Counted from the first letter of the stretch, positions 46,817 through 54,965 are shown. The stretch is DNA of 64,000 nt from Caulobacter sp. UNC279MFTsu5.1 (GCF_900114015.1 NZ_FORN01000007.1:64001-128000), one strand, 5' to 3'. The notes: generated by a model not told the origin, from the letters alone. Numbers and translations: made by a program.

Positions 46817-49036
46817 ATGTTCACCCTGCGAGACACCGTGTCGTCCCTGGCTCCGGCCCGCGCCGACACCCTGGGCAAGACGCTGTACGAGCGGTTCCGC
46901 GAGGAGCCGGACACCCTGATCGTGCCGGTTCTGGATGCGGACGATCGTCCCATCGGCCTGGTCGAGCGCAACGCCTTCTTCCTGCGCATGGCCGCCGAAT
47001 ACGGCCGCGCCCTCTACGCCCTGCGGCCGATCTCGGTGCTGATGGACTCAGACCCGCTGGTGGTCGAGGCCGACGTCGAGCTGGCGGCCTTCACCAGCGA
47101 CAGCCTGTCGTACCGGGCCAGCGACCTGCTGCGCGGCTTCATCGTCACCGACAACGGCCGCTATCTGGGCGTGGGCACGGTGCTGGGCCTGCTGCAGGCC
47201 GCCAACGAGACCAACCGCCGGGGCGTCGAGGCCCTGGCCGAGGCCAAGGCCAGCGCCGATCAGGCGCACACCTTCATGACCGCGGTGGTCGAGGCCATTC
47301 CGTCGATGGTGTTCGTCAAGCGGGCCGACGACCATTCCTACGTGCTGCTGAACCGGGCCGGCGAGAAGATCCTGGGCCACGCCCGCGCCGACATGATCGG
47401 CCGCACCGACGCCGACTTCTACCCGGCCGAGCAGGCGGCGATCTATCGCGAGCGCGACGCCGAGGTGATCTCGTCGGGCGAGGTGCGGGTGATCGAGGAG
47501 GACCACGTGCCGCGCCGGGACGGTTCGGTCGCCCTGCTGCGCACCAAGAAGATCGCCATCCCCGGTCCCGACGGCGCGGCCGAATACCTGCTGGGCGTCT
47601 CCGAGGACATCGCCGAGCGCAAGCGGGCCGAGGCCCAGATCGCCCGCCTGGCCCACTATGATCCGCTGACGGATCTTCCTAACCGCCTGCTGTTCCAGAA
47701 GGACCTGGCGGCGGCGCTGGGTCGGGCGGCGCGGCGCGAGGACCTGGTGGCGGTGCACTGCATCGACCTGGACCGCTTCAAGACCGTCAACGACACCCTG
47801 GGTCATCCGGTCGGCGACGCCCTGCTGAAGACCGCCGCCGAGCGCCTGCGGGCCTGCGTGCGCGAAGGCGACACCGTCGCGCGCCTGGGCGGCGACGAGT
47901 TCGCGGTGGTCCAGTGCGGCCTGACCGACCTGTCCGGGGCCACCCGCCTGGCCGGCCGCATCGTCGAGGCCCTGGCCGAGACCTTCGCGCTGCAGGGTCA
48001 TCAGGTGATGATCGGCGGCAGCGTCGGGGTGGCCGTGTCGCCCAATGACGGCGCCGACAGCGACGAACTGCTGAAGAAGGCCGACATGGCCCTCTACCGC
48101 GCCAAGGCCGACGGCCGCGGGGCCTTCCACTTCTTCGAGCGGGCCATGGACGAGGCGCTGCAAGCCCGCCGGGCCCTGGAGCTGGACCTGCGCCTGGCCC
48201 TGGCCGAGGGACAGTTCGAACTGCACTACCAGCCGCTCTACAGCCTGGGCGCCGACAAGGTGATGGGCTGCGAGGCCCTGCTGCGCTGGCGCCATCCGGC
48301 GCGGGGCATGGTCTCGCCGGCCGACTTCATCCCGCTGGCCGAGGAGATCGGCCTGATCAACCCGTTGGGCGAGTGGGTGCTGCGCGAGGCCTGCCGCGAG
48401 GCGGCCGGCTGGCCCGAGCACGTGCGCCTGGCCGTCAACCTGTCGCCGGCCCAGTTCCGCGACAAGCACCTGGTGACCACCGTGGTCTCGGCCCTGGCGG
48501 CCTCGGGCCTGGCCGCCCAGCGGCTGGAGCTGGAGATCACCGAGTCGGTGCTGCTGCAGGACACCGCCGGCAACATGTCGATCCTGCACGACCTGAAGGC
48601 CTTGGGCGTGCGGATCTCGATGGACGATTTCGGCACCGGCTATTCCAGTCTCAGCTACCTGCGCAGCTTTCCGTTCGACAAGATCAAGATCGACCAGACC
48701 TTCGTGCGCGACATCCTCGACGACGCCGACGCCCTGGCGATCATCAAGGCCGTGCTCGACCTGGGCGCCAGCCTGGGCATCACCACCACGGCCGAGGGCG
48801 TGGAATCGGCGGAGCAGCTGGACGAGCTGCGCCGCCAGGGCTGTGGCGAGATCCAGGGCTACTTCATCAGCCGCCCCAAGCCGGCCGCCGAGATCGCGGC
48901 GATGCTGGGGGTGACGGTGGCGCCGCAGGGCGGCTCCATCCTCACCTTCTCCCAGGGGGAGAAGGCGGGGCCCGCGCCGCAGGCGTGGGAGGATGAGGGG
49001 ATTCCGAGCCTGACGGCGCGCCGGCGGGGCGTCTGA
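46817..49036 (+). CDS. PAS-GGDEF-EAL cyclic-di-GMP signalling protein
   Basis: A 739-aa protein. N-terminal region (about residues 15-130) resembles a CBS pair (LIVPVLDADDRPIGLVERNA). Then a coiled linker, PAS (about 150-270), a GGDEF domain with intact ARLGGDEFAVVQ near residue 357, and an EAL domain with CEALLRWRH near residue 485 and DDFGTGYSSLSYL. So it may both make and break cyclic-di-GMP. The last 33 or so residues (from about GGSILTFSQGEKAG) are encoded by a family B repeat and are not part of the EAL fold. Confidence 0.94.
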   Translation: MFTLRDTVSSLAPARADTLGKTLYERFREEPDTLIVPVLDADDRPIGLVERNAFFLRMAAEYGRALYALRPISVLMDSDPLVVEADVELAAFTSDSLSYRASDLLRGFIVTDNGRYLGVGTVLGLLQAANETNRRGVEALAEAKASADQAHTFMTAVVEAIPSMVFVKRADDHSYVLLNRAGEKILGHARADMIGRTDADFYPAEQAAIYRERDAEVISSGEVRVIEEDHVPRRDGSVALLRTKKIAIPGPDGAAEYLLGVSEDIAERKRAEAQIARLAHYDPLTDLPNRLLFQKDLAAALGRAARREDLVAVHCIDLDRFKTVNDTLGHPVGDALLKTAAERLRACVREGDTVARLGGDEFAVVQCGLTDLSGATRLAGRIVEALAETFALQGHQVMIGGSVGVAVSPNDGADSDELLKKADMALYRAKADGRGAFHFFERAMDEALQARRALELDLRLALAEGQFELHYQPLYSLGADKVMGCEALLRWRHPARGMVSPADFIPLAEEIGLINPLGEWVLREACREAAGWPEHVRLAVNLSPAQFRDKHLVTTVVSALAASGLAAQRLELEITESVLLQDTAGNMSILHDLKALGVRISMDDFGTGYSSLSYLRSFPFDKIKIDQTFVRDILDDADALAIIKAVLDLGASLGITTTAEGVESAEQLDELRRQGCGEIQGYFISRPKPAAEIAAMLGVTVAPQGGSILTFSQGEKAGPAPQAWEDEGIPSLTARRRGV
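48937..49003. repeat. Family B repeat inside the 3' end of the GGDEF-EAL gene
   Basis: CTTCTCCCAGGGGGAGAAGG hairpin then GGGGCCCGCGCCGCAGGCGT and GGGAGGATGAGG. Twenty-six consecutive bases around GGGGCCCGCGCCGCAGG are identical to the reverse complement of the copy at 49056. Confidence 0.8.
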
Positions 49037-49055
49037 GTGAAACCGGTGACGGCGT

Positions 49056-49120
49056 AACCCCTCTCCCTCCCACGCCTGCGGCGCGGGCCCCTCCCTCTTC
49101 CATTGGGAGAGGGTCTCGGT
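49056..49120. repeat. Family B repeat, inverted relative to 48937
   Basis: ACCCCTCTCCCTCCCACGCC, GCGGCGCGGGCCCCTCCCTC and a closing GGGAGAGGGTC. Lies just after the GGDEF-EAL stop codon. Confidence 0.82.
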
Positions 49121-49198
49121 GGGCGGGAGAGGAATTATCCCCGGCCTTTCCGCCCGTCGCCCCTAGCCTCGCGTCGCGATCTTCGCCACACAGCGGCC

Positions 49199-49666
49199 AT
49201 GCGCATGGTCGGCTATCTCAGGGTTCCGCCCGTCAGGGGCGTGGTGATCGACGGGCCGCAGTCGCAGCGGCTGTTCGAGGCCGGCTGCGACCAGCTGTTC
49301 CACGACCGCTGCTACGGCCTGGCCGTGCACAAGCCGGGACTGGACCAGGCCCTGGCGGCGATGAAGCCCGGCGACGTGCTGGCGGTGATCAACCTGCACG
49401 CCTTCGCCGCCCACCTGGTCGACCTGCTGGAGGTCCTGGCGCGGCTGGAGGCGGCGCGGGTCCACCTGCTGACCCTGGCCGAGGGGATCGACACCCGCCA
49501 GCCCGGCGGCTTCTTCATCGCCTGCGCCCAGTTGGCCCTGTTCCACGACCAGCGCCGCATGGTGCGGACGGCGGAGGAGAAGATCGTGCGCGAGGGCGGC
49601 CGACGGCCGGTCCAGACTGGACAAGCTTCCGAGCCGATCCCAGATCTCGATCCCGACGCGCCCTGA
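49199..49666 (+). CDS. Serine-recombinase-like protein lacking catalytic residues
   Basis: A 155-aa protein that follows the resolvase N-terminal domain along its length: VGYLRVPP at the start (resolvases: YARVS), LFEAGCDQLFHDRCYG, KPGLDQALAAMKPGDVLAVI, LVDLLEVLARLEAARVHLLT and EGIDTRQPGG (resolvases: EGIDTxTPxG). The nucleophile Ser is replaced by Pro, and the D-R-x-x-R segment that should follow VINL reads HAFAAH. There is no C-terminal DNA-binding helix-turn-helix. So it is probably a catalytically dead, domesticated relative. It sits 11 bases before an XRE/MmyB regulator. Confidence 0.75.
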   Translation: MRMVGYLRVPPVRGVVIDGPQSQRLFEAGCDQLFHDRCYGLAVHKPGLDQALAAMKPGDVLAVINLHAFAAHLVDLLEVLARLEAARVHLLTLAEGIDTRQPGGFFIACAQLALFHDQRRMVRTAEEKIVREGGRRPVQTGQASEPIPDLDPDAP

Positions 49667-49677
49667 GGAGAACGGCC

Positions 49678-50514
49678 ATGGCCCCCGCGCCCGCACTGAA
49701 GCGTCCCGGGGACGGGCGTCCGGCCGTCGGCGTGCTGCTGCGCGAGCAGCGCGGGTTGCGGCGGATGAGCCAACTGGACCTGGCCCACGAGTCCGGCGTC
49801 TCGTCCCGCCACCTCGGCTTCGTCGAGATCGGCAAGGCCCAGCCCAGCCGGGAGGTGATCTCGCGCCTGGCCGACGCGCTGGGCCTGCCGCTGCGCGAGC
49901 ACAACGCCCTGCTGCTGGCGGCCGGCTACGCCCCGCAATATGGCGAGCGCGAGCTGGCCAGTCCCGCGATGGGGCCGCTCAGCCAGGCGATCGACCTGAT
50001 CCTGCGCCACCAGGAGCCCTATCCCGCCTTCGTCATCAGCCGCCGCTTCGAGGTGCTGGCCGCCAACGACGCGGCCATGCGGGTCAACGCGTTCCTGATG
50101 GAGGGGCGGGCCAGCCCGCACACCAACCTGCTGCACCAGATCTTCGACCCCGACGACTTCCGTCCCGTGATCGCCAACTGGTCCGAGGTGGCGGCCAAGT
50201 TCGTCCGCCGCCTGCAGGACGAGCTGACGGCCTCGCCGGCCGACCTGGAGATCCGCCGCCTGCTCGAGGACATCCTGCGCTATCCCGACGTCCCGGCCGC
50301 CTGGCGGCTGCGCGAGCTGGGCGCCGAGCCCGAGCCGGTGCTGACCATGGTCTTCAACAGCCGCGCCGGACCCCTGCGGTTCTTCGAGACGATCACCACC
50401 TTCGCCGCCCCGCGCGACGTGACGCTGGACGAACTGCGCATCGACTGCGCCTTCCCGGCCGACGCGCGCACGGCCGAGGTCTGCGCCAGGCTGGCGGCCG
50501 GCGACCTGCGCTGA
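49678..50514 (+). CDS. XRE-family regulator with MmyB-like ligand-binding domain
   Basis: A 278-aa protein. Helix-turn-helix at about residues 17-75 (LLREQRGLRRMSQLDLAHES, then RHLGFVEIGKAQPSREVISR). The remainder matches the MmyB-like domain: YPAFVISRRFEVLAANDAAM near residue 118, HTNLLHQIFDPDDFRPVIAN and FFETITTFAAPRDVTLDELR near residue 240. Such domains bind small hydrophobic ligands. Its likely target is the next gene, whose upstream region has a phased repeat pair. Confidence 0.93.
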   Translation: MAPAPALKRPGDGRPAVGVLLREQRGLRRMSQLDLAHESGVSSRHLGFVEIGKAQPSREVISRLADALGLPLREHNALLLAAGYAPQYGERELASPAMGPLSQAIDLILRHQEPYPAFVISRRFEVLAANDAAMRVNAFLMEGRASPHTNLLHQIFDPDDFRPVIANWSEVAAKFVRRLQDELTASPADLEIRRLLEDILRYPDVPAAWRLRELGAEPEPVLTMVFNSRAGPLRFFETITTFAAPRDVTLDELRIDCAFPADARTAEVCARLAAGDLR

Positions 50515-50546
50515 CCCGCCAGGTAACGTCACTGACCTGCGAGGTA
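50511..50546. promoter_or_regulatory. Two 21-bp-phased operator-like repeats
   Basis: CTGACCCGCCAGGTA (50511-50525) and CTGACCTGCGAGGTA (50532-50546), 13 of 15 identical and exactly 21 bp apart, two DNA turns. The second contains the palindrome ACCT-GCG-AGGT. They start on the XRE stop codon and precede the DUF1579 gene. Confidence 0.65.
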
Positions 50547-50606
50547 GTTGCGAGCGCCCGCCTGACCGCGCACCTCTCCCCCATGTTCAGTCGGGAGGAG
50601 CCGATC

Positions 50607-51155
50607 ATGCGGATGGGATTGAAGGCGGCGCTGGCTCTGGCGGCGATGATCGGGACGGCGATCGCAACGGGCGTCCACGCCGCGCCCCCGGACGCCGAGC
50701 ACGCGGCCCTGGCCCGCTTCGCCGGCCACTGGACGGTGAAGCAGAGCTACTGGATCAGTCCCGACAAGCCGCCCGTCGTCGACCAGGGCAAGGCCGACCT
50801 GACCATGGTGCTGGACGGCCGCCACCTGCGCCAGGAGCTGCGGATCGCCGCCAAGGACAAGCCGTTCCAGGGCCTGGGCTATATCGGCTACGACACGGCC
50901 GCCAAGACCTTCTTCAGCGCCTGGATGGATGTCAATTTCACCGGCCTGATCATCGCCAGGGGCGACTATGACGCCGCGGCCGGACGCTACACCTTCGTCG
51001 GCGAAACGCCCGACTTCGACCATCCGGGCCGGACGATCCCGCTGCGCGAGGTGCTGACCCGCCAGGACGACGACCACTTCACCTACGCCTATTACGAGAC
51101 GCGCGACGGACGGGAAGCGCAGGCGGTGCGGCTGGAATATACGCGGGCGCGGTAG
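50607..51155 (+). CDS. Secreted DUF1579-like protein
   Basis: A 182-aa protein with a signal peptide (residues 3-23, ending VHAA) and a lipocalin-like DUF1579 domain: HAALARFAGHWTVKQSYW, ELRIAAKDKPFQGLGYIGYD and the TFFSAWMDVNFTGLIIARGD block. Probably periplasmic; ligand unknown. GGGAGGAG lies 8 bases before the chosen ATG. The preceding XRE regulator and the phased repeats suggest it is that regulator's target. Confidence 0.82.
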   Translation: MRMGLKAALALAAMIGTAIATGVHAAPPDAEHAALARFAGHWTVKQSYWISPDKPPVVDQGKADLTMVLDGRHLRQELRIAAKDKPFQGLGYIGYDTAAKTFFSAWMDVNFTGLIIARGDYDAAAGRYTFVGETPDFDHPGRTIPLREVLTRQDDDHFTYAYYETRDGREAQAVRLEYTRAR

Positions 51156-51193
51156 TCACTGCTGGGGAGCTGATGGCGGACCAGCCCTCCACG

Positions 51194-51300
51194 GTTGTCA
51201 TCCCGGACGAGCGCGCAGCGCGAAGATCCGGGACCGGCGCGTGAACGCGGCGCTTCCGGCGTTCCCGGATCTGCGCTCGGCTTGTCCGGGATGACAGCCG
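51194..51300. repeat. Family A palindromic repeat
   Basis: Starts GGTTGTCATCCCGGACGAGC, ends GGCTTGTCCGGGATGACAGC, with inner AAGATCCGGGACC / GTTCCCGGATCTG. Close to the copy at 35371. Confidence 0.88.
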
Positions 51301-51320
51301 TGGGGGAGATTAAATGAAGC

Positions 51321-52340
51321 CTACGCCACCGCCTTCAGCGCCTCGCCCAGTTCCTCGACCATCTCCGGCGTCGTGGCCCACGAGCACATGAAGCGGGCCG
51401 TGCCGTCCAGGAAGCGGTAGACGAACCAGCCCCGCTCGCGCAGCCGTTCCAAGGCCGCGTCGTCCATGTCGACGAACAGGCCGTTGGCTTCCACGGGGTG
51501 CCGCAGCGGGAAGGGCATCAGGCCGGCCAGCTTGCGGGCCATGGCGTTGGCGTGCGCCGCACGCGCCGCCCAGGGCCCGCCGTCGTTTTCTTCGCCCAGC
51601 AGGCCCAGCCACGGCGCGCTGAGGAACCGGCCCTTGGAGACCAGCTGGCCGGCGTGCTTGAGGCGGGCGTCCAGGCGCCGGGCCAGGGTCTTGTCCAGGA
51701 ACACCACGGCCTCGGTCGGGGTCGAGCCGGCCTTGGTCCCGCCGATCACCAGGATGTCGACGCCGATCTTCGCCACCCGTCGCAGGTCGAACCCCGCCGC
51801 CACGGCGTTGGCCAGGCGGGCGCCGTCCAGGTGCACGCCGCAGCCCTTGGCCTTGGCCGGGGCGATCAGAGCGGCCAGGTCGTCGGCGCTGTAGACGGTG
51901 CCGTATTCGGTGGCGTTGGTCAGGGACAGGGCGGCGGCCGGCTGGCGGTACGAGACGTCGGGCTCGTTCAGGGCCAGCTCCAGCCCCGGCAGGGCGATCC
52001 TGCCCGAGGCGCCGGGCAGGCCGATCAGGCCCACGCCCTGGCCGAAGAAGCCCGGCGCGCCGGTCTCGTCGGTGCAGATGTGGGCGTGCTCGTGGGCCAG
52101 CACCGCCTCGTGCGGCCGGGCCAGGCAGGTCAGGGCGAAGGCGTTGGCCGCCGTGCCCGAGGCGGTGAACCGCACCTCGGCGTCGGCGTCCAGCAGGGCG
52201 CGGATGCGGTCGGCGGCGGCGGCGCTGACGTGGTCGGTCCCATAGCCCGACGCCGTCCCGGCGTTGGCGGCGACGATCGCCTCGATCACTTCCGGCATGG
52301 CGCCGGCGACGTTGTCGGAGGCGAAGTCGTAGCGGGCCAT
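51321..52340 (-). CDS. Low-specificity threonine aldolase (beta-eliminating lyase family)
   Basis: A 339-aa PLP enzyme that splits L-threonine into glycine and acetaldehyde. Start MARYDFASDNVAGAMPEVIE; VRFTASGTAANAFAL holds the phosphate-binding region, GVHLDGARLANA near residue 168 the ring-binding Asp, and DILVIGGTKAGSTPTEAV near residue 193 the PLP lysine. The open frame extends 159 bases upstream into a family A repeat, so the internal ATG is used. Confidence 0.94.
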   Translation of the reverse strand: MARYDFASDNVAGAMPEVIEAIVAANAGTASGYGTDHVSAAAADRIRALLDADAEVRFTASGTAANAFALTCLARPHEAVLAHEHAHICTDETGAPGFFGQGVGLIGLPGASGRIALPGLELALNEPDVSYRQPAAALSLTNATEYGTVYSADDLAALIAPAKAKGCGVHLDGARLANAVAAGFDLRRVAKIGVDILVIGGTKAGSTPTEAVVFLDKTLARRLDARLKHAGQLVSKGRFLSAPWLGLLGEENDGGPWAARAAHANAMARKLAGLMPFPLRHPVEANGLFVDMDDAALERLRERGWFVYRFLDGTARFMCSWATTPEMVEELGEALKAVA

Positions 52341-52440
52341 GGGCGGTCTCGGTGGGGGTTTCGGGGTCGTTCCGATGCCATGGCGATGGCCGGCGCGTCC
52401 AGGGGATGCGAACGGGGACACGCACCCGTCGCCCCAAACT

Positions 52441-52483
52441 GTTGTCATCCCGGACAAGCGCTGCGCGCTTTCCGGGATGACAA
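52441..52483. repeat. Family A repeat, short copy
   Basis: GTTGTCATCCCGGACAAGCG and CGCTTTCCGGGATGACAATG form one hairpin, in the gap between threonine aldolase and the alcohol dehydrogenase. Confidence 0.78.
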
Positions 52484-52512
52484 TGGGAAGGGTCGTCACC
52501 CTGTCGTGGACC

Positions 52513-53610
52513 TCAGTCGAACACGATCACCGACCGCGCCAGCTCGCCGCGCTTCAGCTCGTCGAACGCCGAATTGACCTCCTCCAGCCGGATCCGGCGC
52601 GAGATCAGCTCGTCCAGCTTCAACTTGCCGGCCATGTAGGCGTCGACCAGGCGGGGCATGTCGACCGGGAAGCGGTTGGAGCCCATGAAGCTGCCCTGGA
52701 TCTTCTTCTCGCCCAGGAAGTCGGGGCCGTGCAGCTCGATCATCGTGCCGACCGGAATCATGCCGATGATGTTGGCCGTGCCGCCCCGGCGCAGCATCTT
52801 GAACGCCTGCTCGGCGGTGACCTTCAGGCCGATGGCCTCGAAGCTGTGGTGGACGCCGCCGCCGGTCAGCTCCTGAACCTGCTTCACCGGATCCTCCGAG
52901 GCGTCGATCACGTCGGTGGCCCCGAACTGCCTGGCCAGCTCCAGCTTGGAGGGGATGCGGTCGATGGCGATGATCCGGCCGGCGCCGGCCATGGCCGCGC
53001 CATTGATCGTCGCCAGCCCCACCCCGCCGCAGCCGATCACCGCCACGGTCTCGCCGGGACGGACTCCGGATGTGTGGATCACCGCGCCCACGCCGGTCAT
53101 CACCGAGCAGCCGATCAGGGCGGCGCGGTCGAACGGCATGTCGCGGCGGATGGCGACGCAGGCGTGCTCGTGCACCAGCATCTGCTCGGCGAACGACGAC
53201 AGATTCAGGAACTGGGCCATCTTGGTGTCGCCGGAGCCGGACAGGTCCTCGCGGAACAGCCGCGGTTCCTCGCCCTTGGCGCGCTTGGTCTCCGGACTGA
53301 CGCAGAGGCTCATATGGCCGGTCAGGCAGACCTCGCAGTGGCCGCAATAGGCCGACAGGCAGGTGATCACGTGGTCGCCGACCTTGACGGTGCGGACCTC
53401 GGACCCGACCGCCTCGACGATCCCGGCGCTCTCGTGGCCCAGCACGGCGGGCAGGGGATGGGGGTAGGAGCCCTCGACGAAGTGCAGGTCGGAATGGCAG
53501 ACCCCGGCGGCCTTGGTGCGGATCAGCACCTCGCGCGGACCCGGCTTGCCGATCGACACCTCCTCGATCTGGAGCGGCTGGCCCACTTCGCGCAGTACGG
53601 CGGCCTTCAT
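52513..53610 (-). CDS. Zinc-dependent alcohol dehydrogenase
   Basis: A 365-aa medium-chain dehydrogenase. Catalytic zinc ligands: AAGVCHSDLHF near residue 37 and GHESAGIVE near residue 58. Structural zinc ligands CGHCEVCLTGHMSLC near residue 89. Nucleotide fold GCGGVGLATINGA near residue 193. It is closest to the Rxyl-3153/class III-like group of the family. Substrate unknown. Family D repeats lie upstream. Confidence 0.93.
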   Translation of the reverse strand: MKAAVLREVGQPLQIEEVSIGKPGPREVLIRTKAAGVCHSDLHFVEGSYPHPLPAVLGHESAGIVEAVGSEVRTVKVGDHVITCLSAYCGHCEVCLTGHMSLCVSPETKRAKGEEPRLFREDLSGSGDTKMAQFLNLSSFAEQMLVHEHACVAIRRDMPFDRAALIGCSVMTGVGAVIHTSGVRPGETVAVIGCGGVGLATINGAAMAGAGRIIAIDRIPSKLELARQFGATDVIDASEDPVKQVQELTGGGVHHSFEAIGLKVTAEQAFKMLRRGGTANIIGMIPVGTMIELHGPDFLGEKKIQGSFMGSNRFPVDMPRLVDAYMAGKLKLDELISRRIRLEEVNSAFDELKRGELARSVIVFD

Positions 53611-53696
53611 CGGCGATCTCCCTGGTTGTTGCGGGAGACCCTAGCGGGAGGGCGGGGGCGGAAGGAAGAGGGTGTTCGAACAAATGTTCGACCGTA

Positions 53697-53793
53697 CGTC
53701 ATCCTCGCCCTTCGACAGGCTCAGGATGAGGACGATGGACAGGCGGCGTTCCAATTCATCCTCATCCTGAGCTTGTCGAAGGACGAGGATATG
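53697..53793. repeat. Family D inverted pair
   Basis: Left arm CCCTTCGACAGGCTCAGGAT then GAGGA; right arm TCCTCATCCTGAGCTTGTCG then AAGGACGAGG. The arms could fold into one long stem about 95 bases across. I recall this short element as widespread in many proteobacteria. Confidence 0.8.
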
Positions 53794-53800
53794 GCAGGGC

Positions 53801-54271
53801 CTAGGCCGCGATCGCCACCTTGCGTTCGGGCAGGATGGCGTCCACCGCCAGCAGCACGATCATCGCCGCCTCGGTGGTGATCACCGCCGAGACCAGGGGC
53901 GAGGCGGCGTCCTCGCCCAGCGGCGGGGGCGGGCTGATGGCGCCGGCCGCGACGATGAAGCTGTCGCAGACCGCGTCGACCAGCAGGCCGGCGGCGTCGT
54001 CATGGTGCTCGACCACGATAATCACCTGGCGGGCGCTGTCGGCGGCCACGCCCTTGCCCAGGCGTTCGGACAGGTCGATGACCGGCATCACCTGGCCGCG
54101 CAGGTTGATCACGCCGCGCACATAGGGCGGGGCGTCCGGCAGCGGGGTGGCCGGGGTCACGCCGCGGATCTCGCGGACAGCGCCCACCGGCACGCAATAG
54201 GTCTGGGTTCCGACTTCGAACGACAGGATCTGCAGATCCTCGCCGGCCGCGTAGGCCACGTTCCTGGACAT
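53801..54271 (-). CDS. CheW-like chemotaxis coupling protein
   Basis: A 156-aa CheW domain protein: QILSFEVGTQTYCVPVGAVR, then VRGVINLRGQVMPVIDLSER near residue 50 (the most conserved CheW block) and a C-terminal ITTEAAMIVLLAVDAILP. CheW links receptors to the CheA kinase. It stands alone here with no che genes nearby, so it may serve a remote pathway. An ATG 96 bases upstream is possible but lies in less conserved sequence. Confidence 0.92.
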   Translation of the reverse strand: MSRNVAYAAGEDLQILSFEVGTQTYCVPVGAVREIRGVTPATPLPDAPPYVRGVINLRGQVMPVIDLSERLGKGVAADSARQVIIVVEHHDDAAGLLVDAVCDSFIVAAGAISPPPPLGEDAASPLVSAVITTEAAMIVLLAVDAILPERKVAIAA

Positions 54272-54400
54272 CGCCTGGTCGCCTTCAAGCTTTGCCGTCG
54301 CCCGTTCTGGGCGCCGTCTTGGCCGCATCCTGGCGCGGAAAGGTGAATAAATCAGCCTTGGTTTCAAGGATTTGAGCGGCGGGGCAAAGCTGACCGCCCC

Positions 54401-54417
54401 GTTCAGCCTGCGTTCAG
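54401..54417 (+). promoter_or_regulatory. GTTCAG-N5-GTTCAG direct repeat
   Basis: GTTCAG at 54401 and 54412, an 11-bp period (one DNA turn), about 75 bases before the secreted Gly/Tyr-rich gene. The same arrangement occurs at 60836. This is the layout of OmpR-type regulator sites. Confidence 0.5.
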
Positions 54418-54492
54418 CCGCCGGGGCCGAGGATCAGTCTCAAGATGGAGACGGACCCGTCGGGACGCCTCTCCGGAGAGGACGAAAGCGCC

Positions 54493-54912
54493 ATGAACCG
54501 TAAACTGAAGACCCTCATCGGCCATGCGACCGCCGGCGTCGCCGCCCTGGCCATGGTCGCCGGCGCGACCGCCGCTTCGGCCCAGGGCTATTATCGCCAT
54601 GGCGGTTACTATGGCGGCCGCCACCATCACCGCGACAACGACGTGGGCGTGGCCATCGCCGGCGGCATCGTCGGCCTGGCCCTGGGCGCCGCGATCGCCG
54701 GCAACAACAACAACCACTATCGCAGCGGGTACAGCTACGGCTACGCGCCGCCGCCCCCGCCGCCGCGCTACTACGACGGCTACGGCTACGCCCGTCCCTA
54801 CGGTTACGGCTATGGCCGGGGCTATGGTCGAGGCTACGGCCGCGACTGCTGGACCACCCGCGACTACGACAGCTGGAGCGGCTCGGTCTACGAACGGACC
54901 GTCTGCCGGTAA
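54493..54912 (+). CDS. Secreted Gly/Tyr/His-rich protein
   Basis: A 139-aa protein with a signal peptide (residues 8-30, ending ASAQ), a YYRHGGYYGGRHHHRDND stretch, a hydrophobic Gly-rich segment (VAIAGGIVGLALGAAIAG) of the glycine-zipper type, then Pro-rich and YGYGRGYGRGYG repeats and a C-terminal CWTTRDYDSWSGSVYERTVC with two cysteines. Likely an envelope protein. GGAGAGGACGAAAG precedes the ATG. A GTTCAG direct repeat lies upstream and a terminator downstream. Confidence 0.78.
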   Translation: MNRKLKTLIGHATAGVAALAMVAGATAASAQGYYRHGGYYGGRHHHRDNDVGVAIAGGIVGLALGAAIAGNNNNHYRSGYSYGYAPPPPPPRYYDGYGYARPYGYGYGRGYGRGYGRDCWTTRDYDSWSGSVYERTVCR

Positions 54913-54932
54913 GGGCGGCTCCTCCCGATATG

Positions 54933-54965
54933 AAAACGCCCCGGGCTCGCGTCCGGGGCGTTTTT
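54933..54965 (+). terminator. Bidirectional terminator
   Basis: Stem AAAACGCCCCGG / CCGGGGCGTTTT with an 8-nt loop and T5 after it; the mirrored A-run suits the convergent suhB gene too. Confidence 0.88.

Noticed and set aside
52341..52499. N-terminal extension of the threonine aldolase
   Set aside because: It is translated from a family A repeat; family members begin near MARYDFASDN.
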